Below, piece by piece: positions 27,238 to 36,072 of a stretch of DNA of 64,000 nt; within the stretch, counting starts at the first letter, position 1; the number at the start of each line of letters is the position of its first letter. The notes below the pieces were generated by a model. The model worked only from the letters and a program-made list of their open reading frames with translations. It was not told the DNA's origin and did not search any database. The translations under genes and the position numbers were made by a program. The DNA is from Balneola sp. (GTDB taxonomy: Bacteria > Bacteroidota > Rhodothermia > Balneolales > Balneolaceae), in NCBI GenBank assembly GCA_003712055.1, contig RHLJ01000005.1, positions 294,105 through 358,104 on the forward strand, given 5' to 3'.

Positions 27238-27975
27238 ATGATCACTCATACCCAGGTTATCGTTCTCCGCACTGTTGATTATCAGGAATCAAGCAAGATA
27301 ATAACGGTATTGAGTAAAGAGCATGGCAAAATCGCTTTGATAGCCAGAGGAGCTAAGAAACCAAAGAATAAGCTAAGAGGAGCTCTCGAAATTGGTAACA
27401 TCCTGGATGTGGTTTACTATCATAAACCATCCAGATCGGTACAAAACCTTACAGAAGCATCAATTCATTTTTCTAGCCAGGAGTTTAGGATTGACCTTGA
27501 AAAAGCATCCATTTTATATACCACGCTAGAGCTGGTTGCCCAGCTTATCCACGAAAATGAAATGAATGAAAGCTTCTACAAATTCCTGATTACCCTAATA
27601 CCCTGGCTGGCCGGCAATGAAGCTATCAAAGCTTCGATCCTATGCTACATACAGGTAAGATGTGCAGAGTTATGTGGGTTTTTGTTAAACGATGAAAATA
27701 CGAACCTGGAAATGCCTGTATACTTCAATATAGCTGAGGGTTCGATTTCAAATGCAATTGATTCGGAACTTTCGTATAAGTTAACCGTCTTACAAGCGCG
27801 TTTTTTAAAGCAATCAATACAAACAAAACAGAAAAATATTTTCAATATTGAATTGACCGGACAGGAACTAAAACAACTTATCCGGCATTTAGATGTTTAC
27901 TTTATGTATCATATTGAAGGTTTTAAAGAACGTAAGTCAGATGTAGTTTTCGAACAGCTCTTGAAGGATTCCTAA
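27238..27975 (+). CDS. recO: DNA repair protein RecO
   Basis: 245 residues. RecO helps RecA load onto SSB-coated single-stranded DNA in the RecF pathway. The N-terminal OB fold is recognisable (VIVLRTVDYQESSKIITVL, then HGKIALIARGAKKPKNKLRG), followed by the helical C-terminal domain. The usual paired-cysteine zinc site of many RecO proteins is incomplete here: CAELCG is present, but no second CxxC pair follows. Its stop overlaps the start of the HtrA gene (TAATG), so the two are co-translated. Confidence 0.93.
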   Translation: MITHTQVIVLRTVDYQESSKIITVLSKEHGKIALIARGAKKPKNKLRGALEIGNILDVVYYHKPSRSVQNLTEASIHFSSQEFRIDLEKASILYTTLELVAQLIHENEMNESFYKFLITLIPWLAGNEAIKASILCYIQVRCAELCGFLLNDENTNLEMPVYFNIAEGSISNAIDSELSYKLTVLQARFLKQSIQTKQKNIFNIELTGQELKQLIRHLDVYFMYHIEGFKERKSDVVFEQLLKDS

Positions 27976-29498
27976 TGAAGAAAAGAGATTTTTATTTAAC
28001 CGCGTTGCTCCTGGTATTGGTTGGTGTATCAATCGGAACCATATTCGCATTATATAGCATAAACCCAGAATTAGCTCCTCTTTCTGAGGTTAAAGTAACC
28101 GAGGTTAAGAAAAGTGATAAGCCCTTTATAAGCGAAGAAGAACTCGCAAAATATGATACCCGGTTTGTTTTCAAAGCAATTGCTGAAGAAGTAACTCCAA
28201 CGGTAGTTTATATCGAGACTATAATACCCGTAGATGTACCAGATGATGAGAATCATAGTTTTTCTGAAAATCTTTGGGACAGGATTGTTCCAAGAAGAGC
28301 TCGTACGGTAGGCTCGGGAGTAGTAATTACAAACGATGGATATATCCTCACCAACTATCATGTAATTGAAGGAGCTGTTAGAAATGGACTCAAAGTAGTT
28401 CTAAATGACAAAAGAGAATTTGATGCTGTACTCGTAGGGCAGGATCCTAGTACCGATTTAGCTGTTATTAAAATTAATGCCAATGGACTTCAGGCCGTTA
28501 CAGTAGGTAATAGCGACAGTGTTGATGTTGGAGAATGGGTGCTGGCAATTGGTAATCCTTTTAGACTTCGATCAACAGTAACGGCAGGTATTGTGAGCGC
28601 ATTAAGTAGAGATGTACAGATTATTAATGATAGAATGCGCATCGAGAGTTTTATTCAAACTGATGCAGCCATAAACAAAGGAAATAGCGGTGGAGCATTA
28701 GTTAACACAAGTGGGCAACTTGTAGGAATTAATACTGCTATTGCTTCCCAAAGCGGGGCGTACCAGGGTTATGGATTTGCTGTTCCTAGTAATCTTGCAA
28801 TCAAAGTTGCTACCGATATCATTCAGTTTGGAGAAGTAAAAAGGGCACTTCTAGGTGTTAGTATTGCATCAGTAGACTATGATAGAGCCTTAGATTTAGG
28901 GCTGGATGAAGTACGAGGCGTTGAGATTCTATCAGTGAGTAGAGACGGAGCTGCAGCGCTATCCGGTTTATTACCTGGTGATATTGTTTTCGAAGTAAAT
29001 GATCAACCCGTTAATGAATCCAATGAGTTACAGGAAAAAGTAGCGGTTCTACGTCCTGGCGACCTTGTAGATCTATTGGTATGGAGAAAGGGAAGAGAGT
29101 TTAAAACAAGTGTATTGCTTAAGATGCTTGAGCCAGAACCGGAAGATGAATTAGTATTTGCAGATGAACCCGTCGAATCAAATGAAATTCCCGAAGGAGA
29201 TAACTCAGGGGTAGAAGTAGAAGAGTTTGATTTGGGCTTTAGAGTAATGGCATTGGTTAAACCCGAAAATGAAAAGCAATACGATTTGATAATCAGCCAT
29301 GTATATAAATATTCGGAGGCATGGAACAGGGGTTTAAGGGAAAATCAAAAAATTTTAGCAGTTGATGAAGAAACAGTTGAAGATATCCAATCTTTAAAAG
29401 ACCTTATTTCCCGAAAGTTAATTGATCAACGCTCGGTAATCCTTGAAGTAGTAAATGAAGAAAACGCAAAGGGTTATATAGAGCTAGAAAGGAATTAA
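27975..29498 (+). CDS. HtrA/DegP-family serine protease with PDZ domains
   Basis: 507 residues. An N-terminal uncleaved-looking membrane helix (8-29) is followed by a trypsin-like S1C domain with an intact triad His129 (LTNYHV), Asp161 (STDLAVIKI) and Ser238 (NKGNSGGA). A PDZ domain follows (about 285-385, LLGVSIASVDYDR, GLLPGDIVFEVNDQPV). An acidic linker and a second, more divergent PDZ-like domain make up the C-terminus. It acts in the periplasm in protein quality control or regulated proteolysis. Coupled to recO upstream and directly abutting the lipoprotein gene downstream. Confidence 0.95.
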   Translation: MKKRDFYLTALLLVLVGVSIGTIFALYSINPELAPLSEVKVTEVKKSDKPFISEEELAKYDTRFVFKAIAEEVTPTVVYIETIIPVDVPDDENHSFSENLWDRIVPRRARTVGSGVVITNDGYILTNYHVIEGAVRNGLKVVLNDKREFDAVLVGQDPSTDLAVIKINANGLQAVTVGNSDSVDVGEWVLAIGNPFRLRSTVTAGIVSALSRDVQIINDRMRIESFIQTDAAINKGNSGGALVNTSGQLVGINTAIASQSGAYQGYGFAVPSNLAIKVATDIIQFGEVKRALLGVSIASVDYDRALDLGLDEVRGVEILSVSRDGAAALSGLLPGDIVFEVNDQPVNESNELQEKVAVLRPGDLVDLLVWRKGREFKTSVLLKMLEPEPEDELVFADEPVESNEIPEGDNSGVEVEEFDLGFRVMALVKPENEKQYDLIISHVYKYSEAWNRGLRENQKILAVDEETVEDIQSLKDLISRKLIDQRSVILEVVNEENAKGYIELERN

Positions 29499-30032
29499 AT
29501 GAACAAATTTACTTACGGGGTACTCTCTATAATTACTCTTTTTATAGTGTCATGCTCATCTTCAGCTCCAACAGTTGGCACTACAAATAGTACTTCTAAT
29601 TCTATTTTCCCTGGGTGGTATAACCAATCAGGCTTTTTTGCTGATGGTGTTGCTTATCATGGGTTTGCAACGGCGGTTTCCGCTGATTCTGTTACAGCTA
29701 TTGAACGTGCAGAGCTTAAAGCAAGAACTACCCTTGGAAAAAATATCGGGGAAATAACAGAAAATATCCGTGTTGAATTGGATCAAGGAGGTTCTTCAAA
29801 TGTAGGGAATACGGATTTTATCATTATCCTGCGAACTGCTCATACTGGGGTTGAGCTTGAATCAACTCTAACCGAGTCACTAGCTACTAAAGTTGATGGG
29901 TATTACAGAGGCTTTGCTAAAGTTGAAATCTCTCGGGCACAAGCAGCTTCAGTTCTTGAAACAGGCTTTACCGGGCATCCAAGATATTGGGGTGAGTTTT
30001 CTTCTTCAGAAGGGTATAAGAGTAGTTTTTAA
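29499..30032 (+). CDS. LPP20-like lipoprotein
   Basis: 177 residues. A lipoprotein signal peptide ends in a lipobox at IVSCSS. The mature part has the pattern of LPP20-type lipoproteins: PGWYNQSGFFADGVAYHGF, then ADSVTAIERAELKARTTLGK, a short alpha/beta domain. Its ATG follows the HtrA stop with no gap, so the two are very likely made from one transcript. The function of the family is not well defined; a periplasmic or outer-membrane location is likely. Confidence 0.75.
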   Translation: MNKFTYGVLSIITLFIVSCSSSAPTVGTTNSTSNSIFPGWYNQSGFFADGVAYHGFATAVSADSVTAIERAELKARTTLGKNIGEITENIRVELDQGGSSNVGNTDFIIILRTAHTGVELESTLTESLATKVDGYYRGFAKVEISRAQAASVLETGFTGHPRYWGEFSSSEGYKSSF

Positions 30033-30090
30033 TCGCATTTTTATTTTAATCTCAATTCGAGATAAGAACCTAATCTTGAATGATAGACAA

Positions 30091-30218
30091 GTCATTCCGC
30101 AGCGAAAGCCGGAATCTAGATTGTTGTTAAAGGCAACATACGAGTTTAAAAGCTAAATTTAGATTCCTGCCTTCGCCCGCCTTCTACAATATAAGTACGG
30201 CGGACAGGCAGGAATGAC
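30091..30218. repeat. Imperfect palindromic repeat in a 317-base gene-free gap
   Basis: The gap 30033-30349 has no credible gene. Its main content is this element: it starts GTCATTCCGCAGCGAAAG, has GGAATCTAGATT and AAATTTAGATTCC facing each other near the middle, a GGCGGACAGGC arm, and ends GGAATGAC. It resembles the copies at 5696 and 46476 in its outer ends but has a different middle. It may serve as a terminator for the recO-htrA-lipoprotein operon. Confidence 0.65.
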
Positions 30219-30304
30219 TCAAAAGCTTTTCTGGTGCTTCTACCTGAAATACTCTCATCTCAAACTCAGGTTTTTACAAAACACGGCTTTCTAAAGAATA
30301 AATT

Positions 30305-30347
30305 AAGCTGTTTATTCTCTTCATCGTTTAATTGTAAATAACAGCTT
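30305..30347 (+). promoter_or_regulatory. Inverted repeat directly upstream of the first amidohydrolase start
   Basis: AAGCTGTTTATT (30305-30316) faces AAATAACAGCTT (30336-30347), 11 of 12 pairs, ending two bases before the ATG at 30350. In RNA it would occlude the ribosome binding region; in DNA it could be an operator. No effect can be shown from sequence. Confidence 0.4.
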
Positions 30348-30349
30348 AT

Positions 30350-31666
30350 ATGAAATCCTTACGTTCATTATTAGCTGTGCTGGTGGTCATCTTTGGTCTT
30401 GGAATGAGTATTATTGCTCAGGAAGCCCCGGCATATGCTATATCTGATGTAACCATCCACCATTCTGATGGAACAATAACCGAATCCGGTACCATAGTCT
30501 GGCGAAATGGAATTATCGAAGCAATTGGTTCCGGGGTAAACATTCCATTCGATGCATTCAAAGTAGATCTTGGAGATTCACTTCATATTTATCCCGGATT
30601 TATTGACGGTTTCACTACATGGGGTAGCCCAAGACCTCCAACCGACTTGGAAAGACTTCCCAGACCTGGAGAGCCTCCGTACGACCGGGCTGGTGTTCAA
30701 CCTGAGAGAGTCCCATCTGAAATGATGATTGATGACAAGGACTTTGAAGCAGCCATAAAAGCTGGTTTTACAACAGCAGCACTCGGTTTTGATGGAAATA
30801 TGTTATCAGGTAAAGTAGAAATATTTACCCTTTCTCCTAAAGATGTAAAAGCCAATTTATTTGGAGAAGAAATAGCATTACATGGAAGTTTCTCAAGCGC
30901 ACCGGGTGGCTGGAGTACAGGAGCTTATCCATCTACACAAATGGGAGTGATGGCTAAATTCCGACAGGTGATGTACGATGCTGAGGCGCTAAAAACTCAC
31001 ATGGAATATCATTCCTCTAATCCTGAAATGCCTGCCCCTGAACGAAGTGATGTTTTGGAAGCTATGTTTCCTTTAATAGATAAATCAAAGCCACTATTCT
31101 TTAGTGTAGATACAAAAGAAAATATCGAACGAATGTTTTCCTACCAGGATGAATTCGGCTTTGATATCGTGATTGTATCAGGTAAAGAAGCGTATGCCAG
31201 AGCCGATGAGCTTAAAGAAAGAAATATACCAGTATTAGCAAGTGTAGATATAACTGAAGCACCTGAATGGCACAAAGCAGAACCTGATACCAGTAAAGAG
31301 GCAGAAGAACTCTCTGAAGAGGAACAACACTTCAGAGATAAAAGAATGGCTGCCTGGAAAGATGAAGTGATGAATATCAAAATGTTAATGGATGCCGGTG
31401 TTCAGGTTGGTTATTCATCCTTTGATATGGCATTAAAAGATTTGCCAAAAAAAGTAACCCTACTAGTTGAAGAGGGTGGACTAACCGAAGAAGATCTGGT
31501 AAAACTCATGACTACAAATACGGCACAAATTCTGGGTATTGATGATAGTTTTGGGGAATTGAAGGTGGGAATGAATGCAAGTTTTACTGTATTCGATAAG
31601 CCCATGATGGAAACGAAAGCGAAATCTGTTTCTAGTGTGAGTAATGGCAACATCGTAGAATTTTAA
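30350..31666 (+). CDS. Exported amidohydrolase paralogue lacking metal ligands (1 of 3)
   Basis: 438 residues with a signal peptide (cleavage near SIIAQEAP). The overall fold is of the imidazolonepropionase/amidohydrolase type: a beta-strand N-terminus, PGFIDG, and a C-terminal TTNTAQILGIDDSFGELKVGMNASF. The metal-binding PGxIDxHxH is replaced by PGFIDGFTTWG, and no VHxH-type strand is found (FFSVDTKENIERM stands in its place). It is therefore probably catalytically inactive and may be a partner or structural subunit of the next gene product. It begins a three-gene operon; the gap to the next gene is 15 bases with a good AGGAGGG ribosome binding site. Confidence 0.82.
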   Translation: MKSLRSLLAVLVVIFGLGMSIIAQEAPAYAISDVTIHHSDGTITESGTIVWRNGIIEAIGSGVNIPFDAFKVDLGDSLHIYPGFIDGFTTWGSPRPPTDLERLPRPGEPPYDRAGVQPERVPSEMMIDDKDFEAAIKAGFTTAALGFDGNMLSGKVEIFTLSPKDVKANLFGEEIALHGSFSSAPGGWSTGAYPSTQMGVMAKFRQVMYDAEALKTHMEYHSSNPEMPAPERSDVLEAMFPLIDKSKPLFFSVDTKENIERMFSYQDEFGFDIVIVSGKEAYARADELKERNIPVLASVDITEAPEWHKAEPDTSKEAEELSEEEQHFRDKRMAAWKDEVMNIKMLMDAGVQVGYSSFDMALKDLPKKVTLLVEEGGLTEEDLVKLMTTNTAQILGIDDSFGELKVGMNASFTVFDKPMMETKAKSVSSVSNGNIVEF

Positions 31667-31681
31667 TAGGAGGGAAAGATT

Positions 31682-33076
31682 ATGAAGAAAAGTCTATTGA
31701 CATTGTTAGCATTGTTCACTGTTATAAGCCTTCAGGCTCAGGAAACAGGTTCAGTGCTTATTAAGAATGCAACTGTAGTAACCATTACAAATGGTGAGCT
31801 AGAAAATACGGATGTACTTATTCGTGATGGTAAAATTACCAGAATCGGAGAAAACCTTTCAGCACCAAGAGGAGTGGAAACTATTGATGCTACCGGTAAA
31901 TATCTAAGTCCTGGCATTATTGATGCCCATTCTCATTTAAATACAGTTAGTACAAATGAATCACGGAATCCGGTTACTGCTGAGGTTACGATGGAAGAAT
32001 CGGTTAACCCAAATGATATAGCCATTTACCGGGCTATAGCAGGTGGAACTACTAGTATTCATCTTATGCATGGTTCTGCTAATGTTATTGGAGGACAGGG
32101 CGAAACTTTGAAGCTTCGCTATGGAGCCTCACAAGATGGAATGAGAATGGCAAATGCTCCAAGAACTATAAAGTTTGCATTAGGTGAAAACCCAACCCGG
32201 GTTCATGGCCAGGGAAGTGGAATCCACCCTCGCACCAGAATGTCTGTAGAACAAGTAATCCGTGAGCATTTTGATATGGCTATCGATTACAAAAGAAATC
32301 GAGAAGAATACCTTACTGCAAAAACCACTTACGATCGAAGAAAACGAGGGGTGCCACCAGTGCCAGTAGCCCAAAACCTTAGATTGGAAGTACTAAGTGA
32401 TATCATAGATGGTGAGATTCTTGTTCACTGCCATTCGTATCGTGCTGATGAGATTCTTATGCTTATGAGAGTATTCAACGATTATGGGGTTAAAAACTAC
32501 ACCTTTCAGCATGCTAACGAAGCATTCAAAGTAGCACCAGAGTTAGCAAAGAACGGCGCTCACACTTCCATTTTTGCAGACTGGTGGGCCTATAAATTTG
32601 AGGTGTATTACTCAACAGCATATAACGCTACTATTCTTAATGAGAATGGAGTTATCAATAGTATTAATAGTGATAGTGATGAGTTGATTAGGCATTTAAA
32701 TCATGAAACCGGAAAGACTATCAGATATGGACAAACTTCAGTAGAAGACGCGCTCAAAATGATTACGATCAATCCTGCTATTCAACTTGGAATTGAAGAT
32801 AGGGTAGGAAGTATTGAAGAAGGTAAAGATGGTGACGTTGTTATTTGGAGTGGACATCCGATTAGTATCTACAGCAAGGTGGAACAAACCTATATCGACG
32901 GTAAAAAATACTTCGACCTGAATGAAGACCCTGCTGATATGAGGATTTCAGTAAATCCTGGACAGGATTATGAAACAGCATCATTCTCCAGTGAAATCCT
33001 GGCAGGACGTCATGTAGACGCTTGCATGGAAGATACATTTATTCTGTTCGAAGGAACCAATCACAGTCATGAGTAG
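31682..33076 (+). CDS. Exported metal-dependent amidohydrolase (2 of 3, active-site residues intact)
   Basis: 464 residues, signal peptide ending near LQAQETG. The amidohydrolase signature GIIDAHSHLN supplies His83 and His85. A later strand VHCHSYRADE and the FQHANEAF motif give further ligands, and the usual C-terminal Asp may be in INSDSDELIRH. The closing strand VGSIEEGKDGDVVIWSGHP is typical of the family. The substrate cannot be told from sequence; cyclic amides or peptides in the periplasm are plausible. It is the only one of the three paralogues with a complete active site. Confidence 0.9.
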   Translation: MKKSLLTLLALFTVISLQAQETGSVLIKNATVVTITNGELENTDVLIRDGKITRIGENLSAPRGVETIDATGKYLSPGIIDAHSHLNTVSTNESRNPVTAEVTMEESVNPNDIAIYRAIAGGTTSIHLMHGSANVIGGQGETLKLRYGASQDGMRMANAPRTIKFALGENPTRVHGQGSGIHPRTRMSVEQVIREHFDMAIDYKRNREEYLTAKTTYDRRKRGVPPVPVAQNLRLEVLSDIIDGEILVHCHSYRADEILMLMRVFNDYGVKNYTFQHANEAFKVAPELAKNGAHTSIFADWWAYKFEVYYSTAYNATILNENGVINSINSDSDELIRHLNHETGKTIRYGQTSVEDALKMITINPAIQLGIEDRVGSIEEGKDGDVVIWSGHPISIYSKVEQTYIDGKKYFDLNEDPADMRISVNPGQDYETASFSSEILAGRHVDACMEDTFILFEGTNHSHE

Positions 33077-33086
33077 GGGGCGAATT

Positions 33087-34403
33087 ATGAAATCAATAAT
33101 TAAATACATACTTGTCGTTTTATTAGTCGCCGGATTTGGGCAAGCTAATGCTCAAATAACCGAAAAACCCGGCTTTGGTAAATACGCAATCACTGGAGCT
33201 ACCATACATACGGTAACGAACGGGACTATTGAAAATGGGGTAGTGCTAATAGAAGGGAAATACATTACCCTGGTGGGTAATAATGCCAGAGTGCCCGCCG
33301 ACTTCACAAAAATTGAAGCGGATGGTAAACATGTTTATCCGGGCTTTATGGACTCAGGAAGCCAGCTTGGATTGGTTGAAATCAATGCAGTTCCAGTAAC
33401 AGTAGATAGTCGCGAAGTGGGTAACTTTAATCCAAATGTAGTGGCATTTACTGCCTTTAACCCTCACAGTGTGGCCATTCCGGTAACCAGGGTAAGTGGA
33501 GTTACTCATGTAATGACTGCACCTTCATCAGGGCGAATATCGGGACAAGGTTCGATAATGAACCTTTGGGGATATTCTCCTGATTCTATGGCGATTGATG
33601 CGAGAGCTGGTATGGTTGTATCATGGCCTTCTTCTATGAAGAGAGGTTCTTTTGATCGTCGTAGCGACAAGGAAATAAAAGAAGAATTTGAAGAACAGGT
33701 GAAAGAGCTGGATGACATGCTTGATAAAGCCCGGTTTTATAATTCTATGATGGAAGCTTACGAGGATGATCCGAATGGCAAAGAACAGCCAGATAAAAAT
33801 ATTTATCTCGAATCAATGCGAGAAACAGTTCGCGGTGAAACACCTGTTGTAATTAGTGTTACTCGTGACAAGGATATTCTTGAAGCAATAAAGTGGGCTA
33901 CTGATGAGAAGAATGAGGACCTAAATGTTATTTTTTATAATGTACAAGAAGGTTGGCGTGTAGCTGATGAAATAGCTGAAGCAGGTATTCCGTGTTTAGT
34001 TAAAGCGCTCTATTTACCATTACGACCTTATGATCACATCCATCGTCCGTATGAAAATGCAGGAGCACTTCATAAAGCCGGAGTGAAAGTAGCGATTATT
34101 TCAGGTGAGATAGAAAACGTACGAAATCTTTCTTTCGAAGCCGGATATGCAGCTGCTTACGGATTAGGAGTAGAAGAAGCACTTAAGGCCGTTACTATAA
34201 ATCCAGCTCAAATTTTTGGAATCGATGATATGGTAGGTTCTATAGAAGAAGGAAAAATGGCAAATCTGTTCATTTCAGATGGAGATCCATTTGAACCGGT
34301 AACTCAAATTGAACAAGTGTTTATTTCGGGTTATATGATACCTATGGTAAGCAGGCATACCCAACTGTATGAAGAATTCCTTGACAGAGATTCTGTAGAG
34401 TAA
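33087..34403 (+). CDS. Exported amidohydrolase paralogue lacking metal ligands (3 of 3)
   Basis: 438 residues from the ATG at 33087, preferred over one at 33069 because it gives a standard signal peptide (MKSIIKYILVVLLVAGFGQANA) and has GGGGGCG-type purines upstream; it then lies ten bases after the previous stop. It has the amidohydrolase frame (GKHVYPGFMDSGSQLG, and AVTINPAQIFGIDDMVGSIEEGKMANLF at the end), but the HxH is replaced by GSQ and the second histidine strand by VISVTRDKDI. Like the first gene of the trio it looks catalytically dead. Confidence 0.83.
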   Translation: MKSIIKYILVVLLVAGFGQANAQITEKPGFGKYAITGATIHTVTNGTIENGVVLIEGKYITLVGNNARVPADFTKIEADGKHVYPGFMDSGSQLGLVEINAVPVTVDSREVGNFNPNVVAFTAFNPHSVAIPVTRVSGVTHVMTAPSSGRISGQGSIMNLWGYSPDSMAIDARAGMVVSWPSSMKRGSFDRRSDKEIKEEFEEQVKELDDMLDKARFYNSMMEAYEDDPNGKEQPDKNIYLESMRETVRGETPVVISVTRDKDILEAIKWATDEKNEDLNVIFYNVQEGWRVADEIAEAGIPCLVKALYLPLRPYDHIHRPYENAGALHKAGVKVAIISGEIENVRNLSFEAGYAAAYGLGVEEALKAVTINPAQIFGIDDMVGSIEEGKMANLFISDGDPFEPVTQIEQVFISGYMIPMVSRHTQLYEEFLDRDSVE

Positions 34404-34425
34404 AGGAAAGTATGCTTGAGATAAG

Positions 34426-34597
34426 GAATTAAGAATTATCAATTAGGAATAGTGGATGTGGATCATAGTTATTAGTTAATGGTTATTCGTTGTTGGAAAG
34501 GTGATTAACCAATAACCGTTAACTAATAACTATAGAAATAGTATCTATATAAGCCTAATCCATCATTCCTAATTTTTTAATTTCCAATTCTTAATTC
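34426..34597. repeat. Nested inverted-repeat element
   Basis: The inner arms ATAGTTATTAGTTAATGG (from 34465) and their complement ending at 34533 pair over 23 bases with one mismatch, and belong to the same family as the palindrome at 27058. The outer arms are GAATTAAGAATTATC/ATTAGGAATAGTGGAT (34426-34457) and a complementary block at 34559-34597 (ATTCCTAATT, AATTCTTAATTC). One palindrome seems to have inserted into the loop of another. It fills the 247-base gap between the amidohydrolase trio and the AtuA-like gene. Confidence 0.75.
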
Positions 34598-34650
34598 TAT
34601 TAAAATAATCCCGATATTCGAATCATAATTTATTGAAAGAGAATTAATAC

Positions 34651-36021
34651 GTGAAGGAATTTATCAGAATTGCATCAGGGCAAGGTTTTTGGGGTGATCT
34701 CCCTAACGCCCCTGTTAAACAAGTTAAAAACGGCCCAATTGATTATTTAGTGATGGATTATTTGGCGGAAGTCACCATGTCCATCATGCAGAAGCAAAAG
34801 ATGAAAAACTCTGATTGGGGCTATGCCAGAGATTTTGTTCAGGTAATCAGTCAAATCCTTCCTGAAATCAGTACACAAGGAGTTAAGGTGATAAGTAATG
34901 CTGGAGGGGTAAATCCTTTAGCATGTAAGGATGAGATCCTTAAGGTCGCCAAAGAAGCTGGTTTCACAAATATAAAGGTAGCAGTGCTAGGTGGAGATAA
35001 CATCTTGCCAGATATTGATACGCTGCTTCAGGAAGGGCATACCCTAAACAACATGGATACCGAAGAACCCATCTCAACGGTAAAGGATAGTTTACTAAGT
35101 GCGAATGTTTACTTCGGCTGCCGAGGTATTGTTGACGCTCTGGAATTAGGTGCGGATATAATTGTTACCGGCCGGGTTACCGATACCGGATTGACACTGG
35201 CACCTATGATTCATGAATTTGGATGGGATTTTGAGGACTTTGATAAAGTTTCAGTTGGTACGATTGCGGGTCACATCCTTGAGTGTGGAGCCCAGGCATC
35301 AGGAGGTAATTTCACCGATTGGGAAAAAGTGGAAGATTTTTCGAACATAGGATTTCCAATTGTAGAAGCATATCCAAATGGTGAGTTTTATGTAACTAAG
35401 CATGAGGGAACGGGTGGGTTAGTTAGTTCACAAACAGTAAAAGAACAGCTCCTCTATGAGATCGGGAATCCTAAGGATTATATCACTCCCGATGTAGTAG
35501 CTGATTTTACATCTATCCAAGTAAAAGATGTGGGTCCAGACAGGGTAAAAGTATTCGGAATAACGGGATTGCCATATACCGATTCTTATAAAGTATCAGC
35601 TAGTTATAACAGCGGGTACAAACTTTCATCTACATTAGTATACAGTTGGCCTGATGCACTCAAAAAAGCGGAGAAAGGTGCAGAGATTTTAGAAAAAAGG
35701 GCCAAAGACCTGGGTTTACAAATTGATGAATTCAATAAAGAGTTTGTAGGTTACAACGGAACAAATGAAAAGCCTATTGATCAATATGAGGGAGTGGATG
35801 ACTTCGATGAAATTCAGATGAGGATTTCAGTGATGGGTCCCGAAAAGAAAGACATTGATCGATTTGGAATGGAAATAGCGCCGCTAATTCTAACTGGGCC
35901 AAGTGGAGTTACAGGATTTGCAGGAGGTAGACCTAAAGCAAGTGAAGTTGTTGCTTACTGGCCGGCGCTGTTAGATAAAGAAGCTGTGGATTATAATGTA
36001 ACTGTATTCAATATAGAGTGA
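34651..36021 (+). CDS. AtuA / DUF1446 family protein
   Basis: 456 residues, GTG start. It matches the acyclic terpene utilisation AtuA-like (DUF1446) family: IRIASGQGFWGDLPNAPVK at the start, VMDYLAEVTMSIM, SNAGGVNP, GADIIVTGRVTDTGLTLAP and HILECGAQASGGNFTDW. Members have been linked to branched or terpenoid acid degradation in pseudomonads, but the reaction is not established and no other catabolic genes are near, so the role here is open. The next gene starts 51 bases downstream. Confidence 0.9.
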   Translation: MKEFIRIASGQGFWGDLPNAPVKQVKNGPIDYLVMDYLAEVTMSIMQKQKMKNSDWGYARDFVQVISQILPEISTQGVKVISNAGGVNPLACKDEILKVAKEAGFTNIKVAVLGGDNILPDIDTLLQEGHTLNNMDTEEPISTVKDSLLSANVYFGCRGIVDALELGADIIVTGRVTDTGLTLAPMIHEFGWDFEDFDKVSVGTIAGHILECGAQASGGNFTDWEKVEDFSNIGFPIVEAYPNGEFYVTKHEGTGGLVSSQTVKEQLLYEIGNPKDYITPDVVADFTSIQVKDVGPDRVKVFGITGLPYTDSYKVSASYNSGYKLSSTLVYSWPDALKKAEKGAEILEKRAKDLGLQIDEFNKEFVGYNGTNEKPIDQYEGVDDFDEIQMRISVMGPEKKDIDRFGMEIAPLILTGPSGVTGFAGGRPKASEVVAYWPALLDKEAVDYNVTVFNIE

Positions 36022-36072
36022 TAACAATATCTGCTCTTACGAAGAGTTCAACTAAGGAAGTAAATACGATTA

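Noticed and set aside
29893..30156. 87-codon open frame after the LPP20-like gene
   Set aside because: It runs out of the real gene in another frame into the palindromic repeat and has no motif.
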